A DNA stretch of 64,000 nucleotides, taken from the NCBI GenBank assembly GCA_021234155.1, contig JAJEKV010000104.1, forward strand, positions 2,527,985 to 2,591,984, read 5' to 3'. This stretch comes from Isoetes taiwanensis (taxonomy: Eukaryota > Streptophyta > Lycopodiopsida > Isoetales > Isoetaceae). A model generated the notes under the pieces. The model had not been told where the DNA came from. It saw only the letters and a list, made by a program, of their open reading frames with translations, and made no database searches. The translations under genes and the position numbers were made by a program. Positions 1 through 11,879 of the stretch are shown here, piece by piece (position 1 is the stretch's first letter; each line of letters begins with the position of its first letter).

Positions 1-239
1 GCGAGAGGAAGCTTTAGTCTTTTACATATACTTGAGATGTTTGGGAAACCCTTACGAAGCATCTTTCTATGTATGATAACGAGGCCGGCAAGAGAATGCT
101 TGTTTTCAAAATTTGTTACCTGATTGAGTATTCTTAGCGATCTGATGTCGACATATGATCGGTGGAAACTATGGTGATATATGTTTAAACATTGGGTTGC
201 TTTGTACCTTTTAGACTCTTGTCGTAAGGAAATTACATA
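1..239. other. Unassigned AT-rich leader
   Basis: No open frame, RNA gene or repeat partner could be recognised here. It precedes the first segment shared with the 18950-21315 copy. It may continue that repeat with lower similarity, but I could not align it convincingly. Confidence 0.4.
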
Positions 240-1105
240 TATTGTTCCTTCCATTCTCTATGTTTTTCTAGCTACTTGAGGGGGCAAAAAAGGCTACAAA
301 GGGGCGTCGACTATAAGCCAGAGAGGCTCCATTGTACCTTTGGCCCTTCAATCATTACCATTTTACATGCTAATGTTTTGATGATTGGTACTGCAGTGTG
401 ACCTCTCACCTTTTTGTGGATTTGTTTTGTGTTTTGTTAGTTAGATGCGAAAATGGAAGTGGAGATAAGCATACTGATGCCGCTAATTTTCTCTGTGGAA
501 GAACCGTCTCCATAAATCATGACATTAAGTTACTCTTCAAAACTTGTAAAGGTTTAAACAAGTTGGGTATTATACGCTCTGAGTAGAAGGCATTTCATAT
601 GAATCTTTCTGTACATTCAAGCCATAGTTTAATCTTCTTTGGAAAGGCTTTCTTCATTGCCATTTCTTAGTTTTGCGGCGTTACTTGTAAATTTGCTTTA
701 CTTTAATAGGCTGTTGTTAAATATTTTCCTCTCAAACATTATGTAAAATTTCATCCATACATTCTACTTTGGATTTGTAGAGAATGCCTTCTATTATATA
801 GTCGGTCTAATAAATCATAGCAATACTTTATCTTGATTAGTTCTTTATAAAATAAGTTACAAATTATTTTCTTCTTGCAATGATTATTCCTTGCGTAATG
901 CGATTTATTTTCGATTGAGCTTAGTTGACTTTGTCTGATTTAATGACTCTAATGGTGCCATGCGCATTTGATATTTGAAATCTGATCGATTAGTCAATTA
1001 GACTGATTTGACTCTTTGGCAGCCTAAGTTCTTTGGCCTGAAAGTTTGTTATATATCAATGGGCCGAAACTTCTTGGGCTTGTAAAATTTGAGTTTATAA
1101 ATAAT
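240..1105. repeat. Copy 1, first third, of a 2.4-kb duplicated segment
   Basis: This stretch matches 18950-19797 almost throughout. Shared landmarks include CAATCATTACCATTTTACAT near 350 and 19050, and the GAGTTTATAAATAATG boundary near 1091 and 19785. Differences are substitutions plus many 1-5 base indels. In the second copy the sequence runs directly into the match of 7782-8297, whereas here it is interrupted after 1105 by a 6.66-kb insertion. No coding capacity is seen; short frames such as the one at 398-586 are not conserved in the other copy. Confidence 0.8.
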
Positions 1106-1177
1106 GCCGGTTCTATTCGCGATAGCAATAGAGGCAAACATTCCACCTGGATAGAGGGGCGCCCTAGCTTGCATCTC

Positions 1178-1190
1178 CTATTTATATACG
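1178..1190 (+). promoter_or_regulatory. TATA-type box of insertion 1, first unit
   Basis: CTATTTATATACG lies about 75 bases inside the element start and is followed by a CT-rich stretch. The same arrangement recurs at 6821-6833 as CTATTTATATAAG in the second unit. Conservation in both units suggests a real promoter of the element. No transcript start can be shown from sequence alone. Confidence 0.5.
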
Positions 1191-2799
1191 CCTCCTTCCT
1201 CATTTCTAGTCGCCAGTTCTCTTGAGTTCCTTTTTATTCTCCTCATTCGGCTCCACAAGTCTGTTCCTTTCATGCCTCTTCTCTACCAGTCTGAATCAAT
1301 TCACATTATTGGATGTGGTTTTGGGCATATGGTTGAGGTTTTCACAAGTCTTGTGATGAACTTTGTGCCCCATGACTTTTGAATGGTGAGTCCTTTTAGA
1401 TGATATGATGTCTCATGGCCTTGGTGTCGAGTTAACCACTTTGATAGTCTTAGGTTGGAATCACATTTGTTCCTTTTCTATCCTTGGATTTGTGCGTAGT
1501 TTTAGATCTATTCTTGCTTGGTTTTAGACTGCTTGATTTGCATATATAGGCGATTCGTTTGTCAATCAAAAGCTAGAGTTATTCTCGAAGCGAGGTTTTT
1601 GTTGATGGCATAGAGCTTGTCTCAGGTCAAGATAAGGTTTAAGTGATTGCGTCACTTTCCATTTTACTTGAGCTTTTGGGAGCAGTACACTTTGCTTCTT
1701 CCCAATTGGTAACTGTGTGTGTTTTCTTTAAAGTTTTGCGGTAAAGGGAAAGCTACAAGAAATTTTATGACTTAAGCCTTTGGTTGGGCCGAAACTTGAT
1801 CGATTTGCTATGGCATTATGTCGAATGGGGGCGAATTTTGTGGCTGCGCATAAGTTTCAAACCTTGCGATGGCTTGGAGGATTTCGATCTTTGAGGATTA
1901 GGTAAAGGATTACAAGCTCTCGCGATGGTAGCCAGGTTTGATTTGATTCTTGTTTGGTTGATTTTGGTTAGTTGATTACGTATTGGGGTAGTTCGCGGCC
2001 TGGTAGTTTCTATCTCACGCCATGTTAGCTGACGACATTTCTTTAGATCGTTTTCCTTTTGCCCTTGCCTCGGCCTACCGGATCTATCTTACGCCTTGTT
2101 TCTTCATTTGATTACGGCTTTTCTTTCTCTAAAATCCGCAGCCTTCTGAGGCTTCCGTATACTGTTGCCGCCTCTTGGATTTACGTGGAAGGCATGCTGT
2201 TTCGCGTCGCGGAGACCCGCGTGGCGGCACTATTTGCAGCCGGATCATCCGGGCGATAGCCGCGAGTTCTGCTACACCTTCTGATGATGGCTACTGTGCC
2301 ATGGGTGGTGAACTGATATTACGGGTGCTCACTTTTTGTTTTCGTTTTAAACCTTCACAAGGGTCATTTCATGAATTTTACCTCGTTATTAAATTTCCTA
2401 GACCGCCCAGCATTTTAATTGGTTATACCTTGTTGCTCCCTAGTCGAGTGCCTAGCGTTTCCTTGTCTTGCAGTGGAATTGGTAGTCGTTAGTACCTCAC
2501 AGTAGTTGTTGTTGTTGTCGCGTCGTTCTCGGTTCCATGGCTTCACTATCTTTGTGATATATACGCGATTTGACTTAGAAAAGGTTAGCTGCATTTTAAT
2601 TTCGATAGGTAGCACAGCTAGGTTGAGTTTTCTATGAGCTTAGGTTTTATTAAGTCTTGGTGTGTGTGTCTGATGGTTTTACCTTTATTGCTGTGGTAGA
2701 TTGCTTTGAGTTTTCATAATTGATCTAGGATTAGTTGGGTACCGATTTGAACATGTAAATGGTGACTCACGTCATCCATCCGTCCCATTCGTTCCTTGC

Positions 2800-5700
2800 C
2801 TCTTCTCACTTCTATTTATTCCCTCTAGCTTAGAGCTCAATGGTGTATCTCATTTGTGGTGCATTAGTAGCAGGGATTTTCTCTTTTCATTCTTATCTGG
2901 TGACTCTTGGTTTTATCTCTATATATAAAATGAGGTTGTTCAGGGGAATGATCATGCTAACATCAAATCATTTTGTTCACCACAGGCCTTTGACGAGATG
3001 TTTTTTACTTCCGAGGTTGTGTTTATCCAAGGTGCCTCATTCTTGACATGCAAGATTCCCATTGATGGTAAAGACTTTAAGGTATATTTATCTTTGCATT
3101 GGACCTTTTGGAGAGGTTGTAAGGTGTTGATCTTACATTACTTGAGGGATATGATTAGGTTGCCACTTGTAACCATACATTGGCTTTAGCACGTGGGTTA
3201 GTCTTTGGTTGTTGTGGTGGTTTGTCTAATTTTAGTATCGTCGATCATCCCATGAGAGTGCTTGTTGGTTCATTTCAAGTTTGTGCATCTAGTTTTCACG
3301 GGTTACATTGCGATGTTTGGGCATGTTATCAATCGGAAATTTTTTATGGCGCACATTACTGTTCATTCCTAGCATTCTCTCCCCTTATTTTCCTTCTCGT
3401 TTTGGTTGCATGCTTAGCTCATTTCTAGTGTTGCAATAGCCTCGGCTTCTCCTAGTTCTTAGTCATGCTTCATGTCCATTAAAGCTGCTTATGGTCAATT
3501 ATGCGTGTTGTTTGTTTCTTGGTTGGGGTATTTCTAGATACCCACGGTTGTTTCCATCTTTTGTCAGCCTGATTAGAGTTGAGATATCTTTAACTTATTG
3601 GGGCTTGATTTCTTTTCCTTTATTCTAAGTCCATTTTTCCTATTATTTTGTTCTTTTTTGTTATGTATATTGGGTCAGGCATGTCTGCATAGATGTAGGT
3701 CTCTCGAGTTTGCAACCTTTGTGATTTTATTTTTGGGCTCATCATTGCTTTACATGCACTCAAGTTGCATTTTTTCTATTTTAGATTGTTATGACAAGAT
3801 TAACGTGTAGTATTCATTCCTTGCTTAGTCATTTTTGCTTGTTTAGGATTTATCTTTGGTTTTGCTTTGTTTTTTAAGGCTGTTTTTGTTTCACAATAGA
3901 TGGAGTGCTTAATTTAGAGTCCTTGAGAGTTTTATTTTATTTGTTCTTTTCATTTACGGTATATCAGGTACCGCTTTGCTAAAATTTCCCACTTTGACCT
4001 TTTCTATTTTTTGCTGCATTGATAAAGAGTTTCTTTGTTCGGATGCTTCAACCGATTAGTTTTCCTTGGCTCATCTTTGGTTCTTTTTGGCTATTATCCT
4101 ATTAGGTTCCATAGGATACGCATTGTTGGAGTTTTTGTTAGAAGTTTGATCACGGTCTTATTTTTTCCATTTCTTGGCATGTCACTATCTGCGCTATGTG
4201 CTTTGCTTTGTTTCCCTATTCTCGATTAGATTTATCTATCTTATTTCTCCATTTGTTGACATGTTAGCAGCCCTCACTATGTTCTTTTAGCCGTTCCTAT
4301 TCTTAATTCCTCCATCTATCTTGCTTGTTTTTGTCATCGAGAGGTTTCTCTTTCCTTGCTAATCCCCTTCTTCTCTTCCTTCACGTTCAAGTTCTATCAT
4401 AGATGTCTCGTCCCATTCAATTGTTTTTTGCATTCTTTGGTCGATTTGCTCTGTGGCTTCTTTTTTTACTCCATGTATCACGGTGATGTACCCGCCGTCT
4501 ATTTTTATTCCTCTATATCTTCCGATGGGTATTACATGTCCATCTATTCTTGATCTCATTTCCATCCACTTCATTTGCCGTTTTTTCTAAAAGGTTGCTC
4601 TAAGGTCCTATATAGTTCTTGAGCTTTTATTTCTTTTTATCGTAAGGTCGGTCTGCGTTCCTTTTCTCATATGTTCTCGGTTGTTTCTCATGATTGCCTT
4701 TGAGGCGTATATGCGGCTTTTTGTCATATGTTCTCGAGGTTTTCTCATAGAAGGCAACTTCTTGAGCTTATTAGACATTTGCATTGTCGACCTTAGCCCA
4801 TTTGTTTTATGTTCGGGTTATTTCCTTGTGCATTCCTTCTTTTTGTTCACTATATTCCCGTATTTGTTCTTTTTTGTTTTTGGTGCCATTGTTCTTTTTG
4901 CATTTTTTTTGGTCACGTTGGTTCGGTCACTTTTCATTGCTCTCACGGGCCGGTGTGTTCTTTTCTTGGCATTTGGACCATTAATTTTACATTCTTATCG
5001 TTCATGTTGGATAGGCGCTATGTACTGCCCATCCTCATAAACTTCTTATTAGATGTTCTGAGTTGCATTCCCTTGGTCTTTCGGTTGTCTCCTCTCTGAT
5101 ACCACGCCCTCCTTAGGCCTTTATGTATGTGCGCCTTTGTCTTTCTTGTTCCTTGCATGTTCATCATGTTTTGGTTTCTTATTAGATTCCTTTGTTTCTA
5201 TTAGTTTCATTTTGTTACTATGTTCCATATTTGTTCTTCTTTGCCCCTTCGTGCGGTGATTTCTACTTGAGATTTGGTCACGTTGATTCAACACTTTCAT
5301 TGCTCTATTGGCCACATTATGTTCTTTTCGGATATTATTTTTGTCGATTATTTTTATTATCCTATCATTCATACTTCAAGATGGTCCTTTAGCATATGAA
5401 CACGAACTTGTTTTTAGATGTTACGTGTGCTCCTTCTTCATTTTTGCCGTTGTTCTCTTGCTCATTTACTAGGTTGGCCATTAGCCTGTTAATCTCTATA
5501 GTCTCACTTGCCATAAAACGTTTAGGACTTTCTCATTTTGGTTTTGCTCTCCAAGCACAACGTATTGCTTCGATACGGCGTGTTCACCTTGTTTTCATTA
5601 TTCATATTGCTCGACATCTTTTTTGTCTATATTTATAGTTATCTTATCCCTTATGTATTTGGCCTATTATTGTCCATTTGCAAATAAACTCTACGTTATT

Positions 5701-6720
5701 ATTGTGCACATTCATATGTCTATTCGGGTCTCCCTCATGCATGCTCCTTCTAGTCCTTGAGTTCTTTTATCACCATTTAGCCTCTTCTATTTTTTCGGTC
5801 GGTCACAGTCTCTTTAATTTGGACCCATTTCTTTGGAGTTGTTTCATAGGTAAACTGGTGTATGTAATTTCTTTGCCTTATCTCTTTGATTGAAACTCAT
5901 CTCCTCTTGTCCTCATTGTTTTTTCATAGCATCTTGTTTTTGGCGGTTTTTCCATTTAGAATTGGTCTCTTTAGATTTATTACCGTTAGGATATTAGTTG
6001 TGTGCGTTTGTAAGGTTCTTTTCTTTCGTTGTCCATTAATCCTATAGCTTTCTTACTCAATTTTGATCTATTTAGCATGTTTTGAAGTATATTATCAGTT
6101 TAGCATTATGAAACTGCGTGCATTTGATCTGTCTTGCTTACTATATTTAGATTTTGGAGGTTTTTGGATGCTATGGTACATGCAAGCATTATCTGTATTA
6201 TTTCTTTATGTTTTCGGTGTTTTCCTTGTCAATTTTTTAGATTAAGTTTGTAGCTTGTTTCTAGTTCCTATTTTATTATTTTTTCTATTTCTTCCCAGAT
6301 TAACTCATGTGCATCATGCGGATTACGCTTTTCGTCCTAGTTGCCTTGTTTTTTCTCGGTTTGTTGCCTTACTTTTTGCAGGTTGACTCCATTAGTTCAT
6401 TGATTCACTTCGACCCCTTGGCTTTATCTTTTGCTTATTTGCACTATTCTATTAAGCTAGTCCTTCTTATTTGCATCGCTTTCTTTTATATATTTACCCA
6501 GAGTCTCTCCTCTTAGGTACGCCTTAGTTCTCCTTTTCCACTGATGGTGCATTTCATATATCATATTCTTTGCCCTCTTGCTTCACGGTTTATGCGCCCC
6601 TTTAGCGGTACGATTTCTAAATCATTACTGTGTTGTCCACTTATCTCCCCTCGTTTGCCTTTTGCTGCAATAGTCCCTAGTTTGGTCCATTCTTTTTGAG
6701 GTAGATTCCTCTTCTATCGG
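2800..6720. other. 3.9-kb pyrimidine-rich tract without genes
   Basis: The + strand is strongly enriched in T and C over nearly 4 kb. The many short + frames here (for example at 4681-5040) are hydrophobic only because TTT, CTT and TTC codons dominate, and none resembles a known protein. The asymmetry is confined to the interior of insertion 1 and ends where the second unit begins. Confidence 0.7.
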
Positions 6721-7763
6721 TAACTAGTTGTATCATAGGACCCATCTAGGAATGCCGCGGTTCTATTAGATAGCAATAGAGCGGAAACACGTCTTTGGAT
6801 AAGGGGCGCTAACATCTCTCCTATTTATATAAGCCTCCTTCTCCATTTCTAGTCGCCGGCGTTCTCTTGAGTTCCTTTTATTCTCCTCATTTACCGGCTC
6901 CCACAGAGTCTCGCCCTCCTCTCTCCCCTCAATATTATACGAACTGGCAGTTACTTATCTCACATTTGATTTCTGTTTCTCATATTCCTTTGTGGAAGTT
7001 GCTCCATTTCCTTCCTGTCGATTCTGTCATCTTTATGTTTATTTATTTTCTATACCTCTCGGATATCAAATTCATTGATAACCTCCATGTTTTCTTTCTA
7101 TCTTCTTTGAAGTGCATATGTTCTTATTTTCATTTTTTCTCGGTGTACTGTTGCCTCAGAGGCTTACTCATTTCATTCTTTCTCGGTAGCCTTTGTAGCC
7201 TCGATTATAATTTCTTTTCATTGTCTCGGTGGCGATGTAGCCTCGGCTGACACTAGTGGATGCTTTTCCCTCGATGTTCATTAGTGGAAAGGTTCGGAAT
7301 TAATTAATTTGTTTCTTTTTAGTGTAGCCAATGGAGCCCCACGCCGAAACCTTATTATTGTTTTGATACAATATTTGTATTGATGTATTTGAAGCTAACT
7401 CCCCTAATATGTCATTTCTGTTCACGGCTTTGACTCTACGAGGTTACTCTTGGAGTATCTCGGTTATCCGCAGTTGAGGGGATGGGGCTTCATCGCCCAG
7501 AAGAGTCACCAGCCATCTGTTTTATTGAGATTATTCTCGTGACATATGTTAGCGATGGAGCAACCTTCATTTTGCTTACATGGAGGGATGATTAAGGTCT
7601 CTTTATCTATTCATGCTCGATGATTGTCTAGTTTGAACATGTTTTTCAAAACTTCCAACCCCTAGTGCAGAGACCAATTTGTACTTTCCGATTGTTTCAA
7701 AAGGACTCAATGAGAACACCACTTTTCAGCCAACTAGTTGTATCCTTAGGACCCATCCTAGGA
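6721..7763 (+). repeat. Second, short unit of insertion 1
   Basis: Bases 6751-6912 repeat 1103-1270 (start of the element, including the TATA box). Bases 6721-6752 repeat 7731-7764 (TAACTAGTTGTATC followed by GGACCCATC and CTAGGAA). The short unit therefore runs from 6753 to 7763 and has the same two ends as the 5.6-kb unit before it, with an unrelated interior. This is the layout of an autonomous/deleted pair inserted head to tail, or of one element that recombined. The sequence CCTTAGGACCCATCCTAGG near the end can form a small hairpin. Confidence 0.6.
6821..6833 (+). promoter_or_regulatory. TATA-type box of insertion 1, second unit
   Basis: CTATTTATATAAG, aligned with the box at 1178-1190, with conserved flanks on both sides (TCTC upstream, GCCTCCTTC downstream). 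Confidence 0.5.
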
Positions 7764-7781
7764 ATAGATAATCCCCTAGTT

Positions 7782-8297
7782 CAAGAAGGTTATTCTTGAC
7801 TATCTATTCATTGGTTTTAGTATTTGATTTACAGTCCAAAAGGTTTAGAGGCTAAAAGGACAATAAGTACGGATAATTCTTATGTAGGGTTTGAATTTGG
7901 GTTGATAATACAATCCTTGGAAGGATTGGCCAGAGGATTGATGTCGGACCTAGGATTCTAGGTTTGTTTGGGAGTTTTAGACACTTCAACTCCCTTGGGT
8001 ATAGCGAGGTTGCTTATGTCCTTTAGCCTCTGACCTTGTAAAGAATAAGTAACAAAAGTTGGTATACATTGATGCGACATTTCCGGGGATAAAAGCAATT
8101 ACATTGAAAAGCGTGGACTTTGAAGTTGTCCCTACATGAAATAATGAAATTTGTACATTGGGAGTAGAAGTTAATAAAATGGAGTACACAATGATAGCTA
8201 TCCTAGAGGAGATGGACTTGTGTCATCTCTCACACGATTACAAAGGGGCGCCCGGAGTTGCAAATAAAAAAGGAAATGTTGGACATGGGCGTACTAT
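7782..8297. repeat. Copy 1, second third, of the duplicated segment
   Basis: Matches 19817-20310. Shared landmarks include GGTTATTCTTGAC and TTGCTTATGTCCTTTAGCCT, plus AAGCGTGGACTTTGAAG near 8108 and 20123. It ends at GGACATGGGCGTACTAT, where copy 2 continues directly into the match of 17091-18118. No coding frame is conserved between the copies. Confidence 0.8.
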
Positions 8298-8330
8298 GAG
8301 TCACAGAATTTTTTAGAGGGTTTTTTTGGG

Positions 8331-11139
8331 ACAGAGGGTTTTAAGATTGTGCATCAAATTTTGCTTTTTGCCAATGGTTTTGAGGTATAGAAGATGCAGT
8401 GAAGACTCCATACTATAGAAAATAACGCGCATTAAAGTATGCTTAAGTAGTTTAAAGAAATAGTTTGAAGTAAACTATGGAAGACAAATACTATAATCCA
8501 TAATAATGTTATGAAAACCTAGAGCGACATGAAGTCCTCATCCTTCTTCACACTTTCGTCATCTCTGGTAGACAACATCGTCTTCTTTCGCCGGCGGAGA
8601 TTCCTTTTGACAAAGCTGAAGCCATTGATTACGCATACACGGGAAGAATGCTATCACGTTAAAAAGATAAGTAGTACTACCGCAATGGCTAAAAATTTAC
8701 AAGAAGGAAATAAGCGAGCAGCACTATGAGGGTTCTTCATCTTCCTCCACCCGCCGTCATCTGAATCCGGGAAGCTCGTAATTCTTCTCATCATACTTTT
8801 TGGGCCGAAATTTTGAAAGGCGAGATGCATTTACATGTTCCACTAACATTCTATCATTTATCTAACCCCACTTACTTAATGGCGAGATAAGATAGCGAGA
8901 TGCTACTATTGCTGAACGGATTCCACTAAAGTAAGTCCAATACGGGCCTTCTCTTGGACTAAAATTCTCAATAATGAACTCCATAGACGAAATGGACTTC
9001 TCGGTGGATTTCCTACATTGGTAGCGGGGAAACTATGATGAAAGCTACTTTGCCGTCCATGAAGAAATGAGCAAGTGATTGCTTGAGAGTGTTAGTTTGT
9101 CTGAAATGGACAAATATTAACCAAGATATATAGTAAAATTAAGAAACACATAAATCAATATACATGAGAATCGATAGTTTAAATAAGATAGACCAAAATA
9201 AAAATCACTTACTTGAGAGCTGAACATTGTCTTGGATGCTTGGAAGTGCCCTTTCTAAACCAAGCGGTTGCAAGCAGACATTGCTTGTAAACTTTCAAAT
9301 CGTCTTCATGTATCCAAAAAGGTTCTTTACGATCACAGTAAGTTACGAAGGTCTCTCAAGCATTTTGAGAAATGCTGCCTCTTTCTCTTTGTCCTTGCTT
9401 GTTCAGAACAAATAGAAACCAACCAGCACATCATCATCAAGGCATAATGTCCCAAAGAGAAATTTGGCGAATTAAGGAAACATACGTTCCCGCTGGTGGA
9501 ATCTCAAAATACTCCTCATAAGGCATGTTATTTGTAGGAAATCAATAATAACTAATTCAAATTCCCAATCTCGACATTACCACTTCTCGTACTCATGTAG
9601 CTTCCTAGCATGCCTTTTGCAAATTCTCATCTTGAAAAACGAAGACATCTGACCTTCTTTGAATATTGTTTTCCCTTAGAGCCGCATAAGATGTCTCCAC
9701 AGTACAATTTTAGCCGGTGTTGGAACCACCTTGATGTCGAAGGGGTGGACATCTTCCTCATGAACAAAATCAGTCGATTGTTGTACGGTACCCACACATG
9801 TAACTGCGGTGTCACATGGTTGTAAAATCAATATGTACATGAATGCAAATAAATAATGATAATTATTTACCGGGGGAAATTCGTGTGACTTCTCTTGCTT
9901 TCTTCTCTTTCTTTTAGAACTCCTTTATCAAGTGGATCATCAAATTGTTTTGTCTTTCAGGTGAATCACTTTTCTTTAAGACCGGGAACTTTCGTTTGCG
10001 CCACTCTCCTCCTCTTCACTCAATGGATATTCTCCAATAACTTAAAATCGATCCACGAGGGGACAATTTTGAATTTCATAATCACTTAGACCACCTTGCC
10101 TATCCGGTTACTTTTTAGAGTACATGTAATTTTCATCGTGGACTTCCAACATTCCAATTGATTTGGCGGGTTTTGCTAAAGTTCTCGGGAAGGTGTTTTG
10201 TATGCTCTGCAAAGAATTGCGAAGCGTTTAAATGTATTCTATGCGGAAAGAAATGAAACTCCATTACTTATGCACAGCAGGCTACTCTTCTTGAACTACA
10301 TGTCTCATAAGAGGCCGCTGATTCTGCGGAACATGTGTTTGTGATATTGCTTGAACATAGTGGCTCTATTCTTTAGTTGAAGGCTGGAACCAACTTTTCT
10401 AAGTCACCACCATGTGGTGCAGATACGCAATTGATATGTTGCGGCGGTCTCATGAATACTTCCTTGGGCCCCTCCACCAAATGCTCCAACCATACTTCTT
10501 TTTTATCAATCTTTGAAGCTTTTATCACCCTTAGGAATCCGTCACATTACTATGGATGTGAGACCGGATGACATCAATGCTAGCAGGTCTCTTACGTCAT
10601 TGTTAGATTTTTAGCCAAGACTTTTCGATTGACAATCTAGAAGTTTTAAGTCAAAATCAGCCCTAGTAGGCATCTAACCACATCCTCATTCACAGTATAT
10701 CCCTCATCTTAGTATCACATCTTGACCTGACCGTCTGACCTCATTCAGCAAGATACGGCAAAAGAGGTATCTTGGGAGGATTCGATCCTCTCTACGTCGA
10801 CATTTACTTATTTATATGCGGCCACCATCTACGTGGCTTAACTGCACAAATTTCATGGTTACATATTTATAAGAAGAAGGAAAATGATCTAATTAATGAC
10901 TGACATACAGGCAAATTACGGATCGATGGCGGTCATATCCACCGGACATCATTTACTTATTTCTACACCATTGGACTTTACGTATCTTACGTCATTGCTT
11001 TTCCAAGGTTTTATACTTTTTGTATCACCTATTGATACCTCTAGTAGACAGGTGCTTACAGCCTTCTCTTTGCCTTGGGGTGTGTAAGCAAGAGGGACCA
11101 AATGGGATGGGAGTTTTGTTTCTAGTAGCAGCCATAGCC
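8331..11139. other. Gene-free interior of insertion 2
   Basis: AT-rich, with only short frames on either strand (for example 9227-9415 and 9895-10089) that have no recognisable domain. No repeat partner was found elsewhere in the window. It may include a decayed transposase, but nothing supports that directly. Confidence 0.5.
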
Positions 11140-11495
11140 GATGGTCCCAATAGAGCTGATTCACGCAATATTTAAAGTGCCAAAGCGAGGCTAGACAATG
11201 AAAAGCCATAAGGGGTTTCTTAATAGTAAGGTATATGCATGAAGAAAACTACCAACAAGACATTCAAATAAAAACAATGTTTCTGGGGTATTATGCAGGC
11301 CCCCATAACTATGCTAGAACAAATAACTTGAGATGGTCCATAGAAACGATTCTGCAATATTTAAAGTGCCAAAATAGGCTACACAATGAAAAATACATAA
11401 GGAACAACCAACAGGACATTTCAATTAAAGACTATGTTTACCGGTGTGTCTGGAGCCCCCCATAACTATGCTAGAACAAGTAACCAGATGGTCCA
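11140..11495. repeat. Two-copy 190-bp tandem repeat
   Basis: CAATATTTAAAGTGCCAAA followed by GGCTA.ACAATGAAAA occurs near 11167 and 11357, each time followed by ACCAACA(A/G)GACATT and CCCCATAACTATGCTAGAAC. The second copy ends in CTGGAGCCCC, a phrase that also appears in the array just downstream, so the two arrays probably share an origin. Confidence 0.7.
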
Positions 11496-11502
11496 AACCT
11501 GG

Positions 11503-11573
11503 ATTTAAATAAAACTGGATTTAAAACTGGATTTAAGCAAACCTGGATTTAAGCAAAACTAGATTTAAATAGA
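11503..11573. repeat. Short tandem repeat of TGGATTTAA
   Basis: Five adjacent imperfect copies of CTGGATTTAA with variable A or GCAAA spacers. It sits between the 190-bp repeat and the GC-rich array. Confidence 0.75.
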
Positions 11574-11879
11574 ATGCAGCAGGCAGCACTCCAGGGCATA
11601 TTGCCTACAAGGTTGATGCACTTGTACTCAATTACTAATTCTGTTAAAAGGCCTTGCACCTGATTATGATTATGTATTACAATTTGAAACAGAAGGTTTA
11701 CAATTCACTATAGCCCATCTATTACTTGCACATAGGGTGTAAGGTCAATGCTATTGGGCGTAACAGGAGGCATACCCAAAAGCCAATATCTGCTATATCT
11801 ATAAGATTTTGTATCTGCTATATCTAGAAGATCTGCACTCGGTCTGGAAGAACAGCATTTTTTTGAAAGGAAGAACAGT

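Larger units (their letters stand above)
1106..7763 (+). mobile_element. 6.66-kb insertion, unclassified repetitive element
   Basis: Present in copy 1 but absent from copy 2 (18950-21315), so it is an insertion by direct comparison. It is flanked by ATAAATAAT (1097-1105) and ATAGATAAT (7764-7772), a plausible 9-bp target duplication with one mismatch. The element starts GCCGGTTCTATT and contains a second unit at 6753-7763 with the same roughly 160-bp start and the same roughly 33-bp end. Each unit has a TATA-type box about 75 bases in. No protease, reverse transcriptase, integrase, transposase or Rep motif is visible. A non-autonomous LTR element, a tandem Helitron-like pair or a MULE derivative are all possible; termini and target size do not settle the class. 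Confidence 0.6.

Noticed and set aside
4681-5040. Hydrophobic frames of up to 119 codons that look like membrane proteins
   Set aside because: They lie in the pyrimidine-rich tract, where any frame gives Phe, Leu and Ser. There is no start context, motif or conservation.
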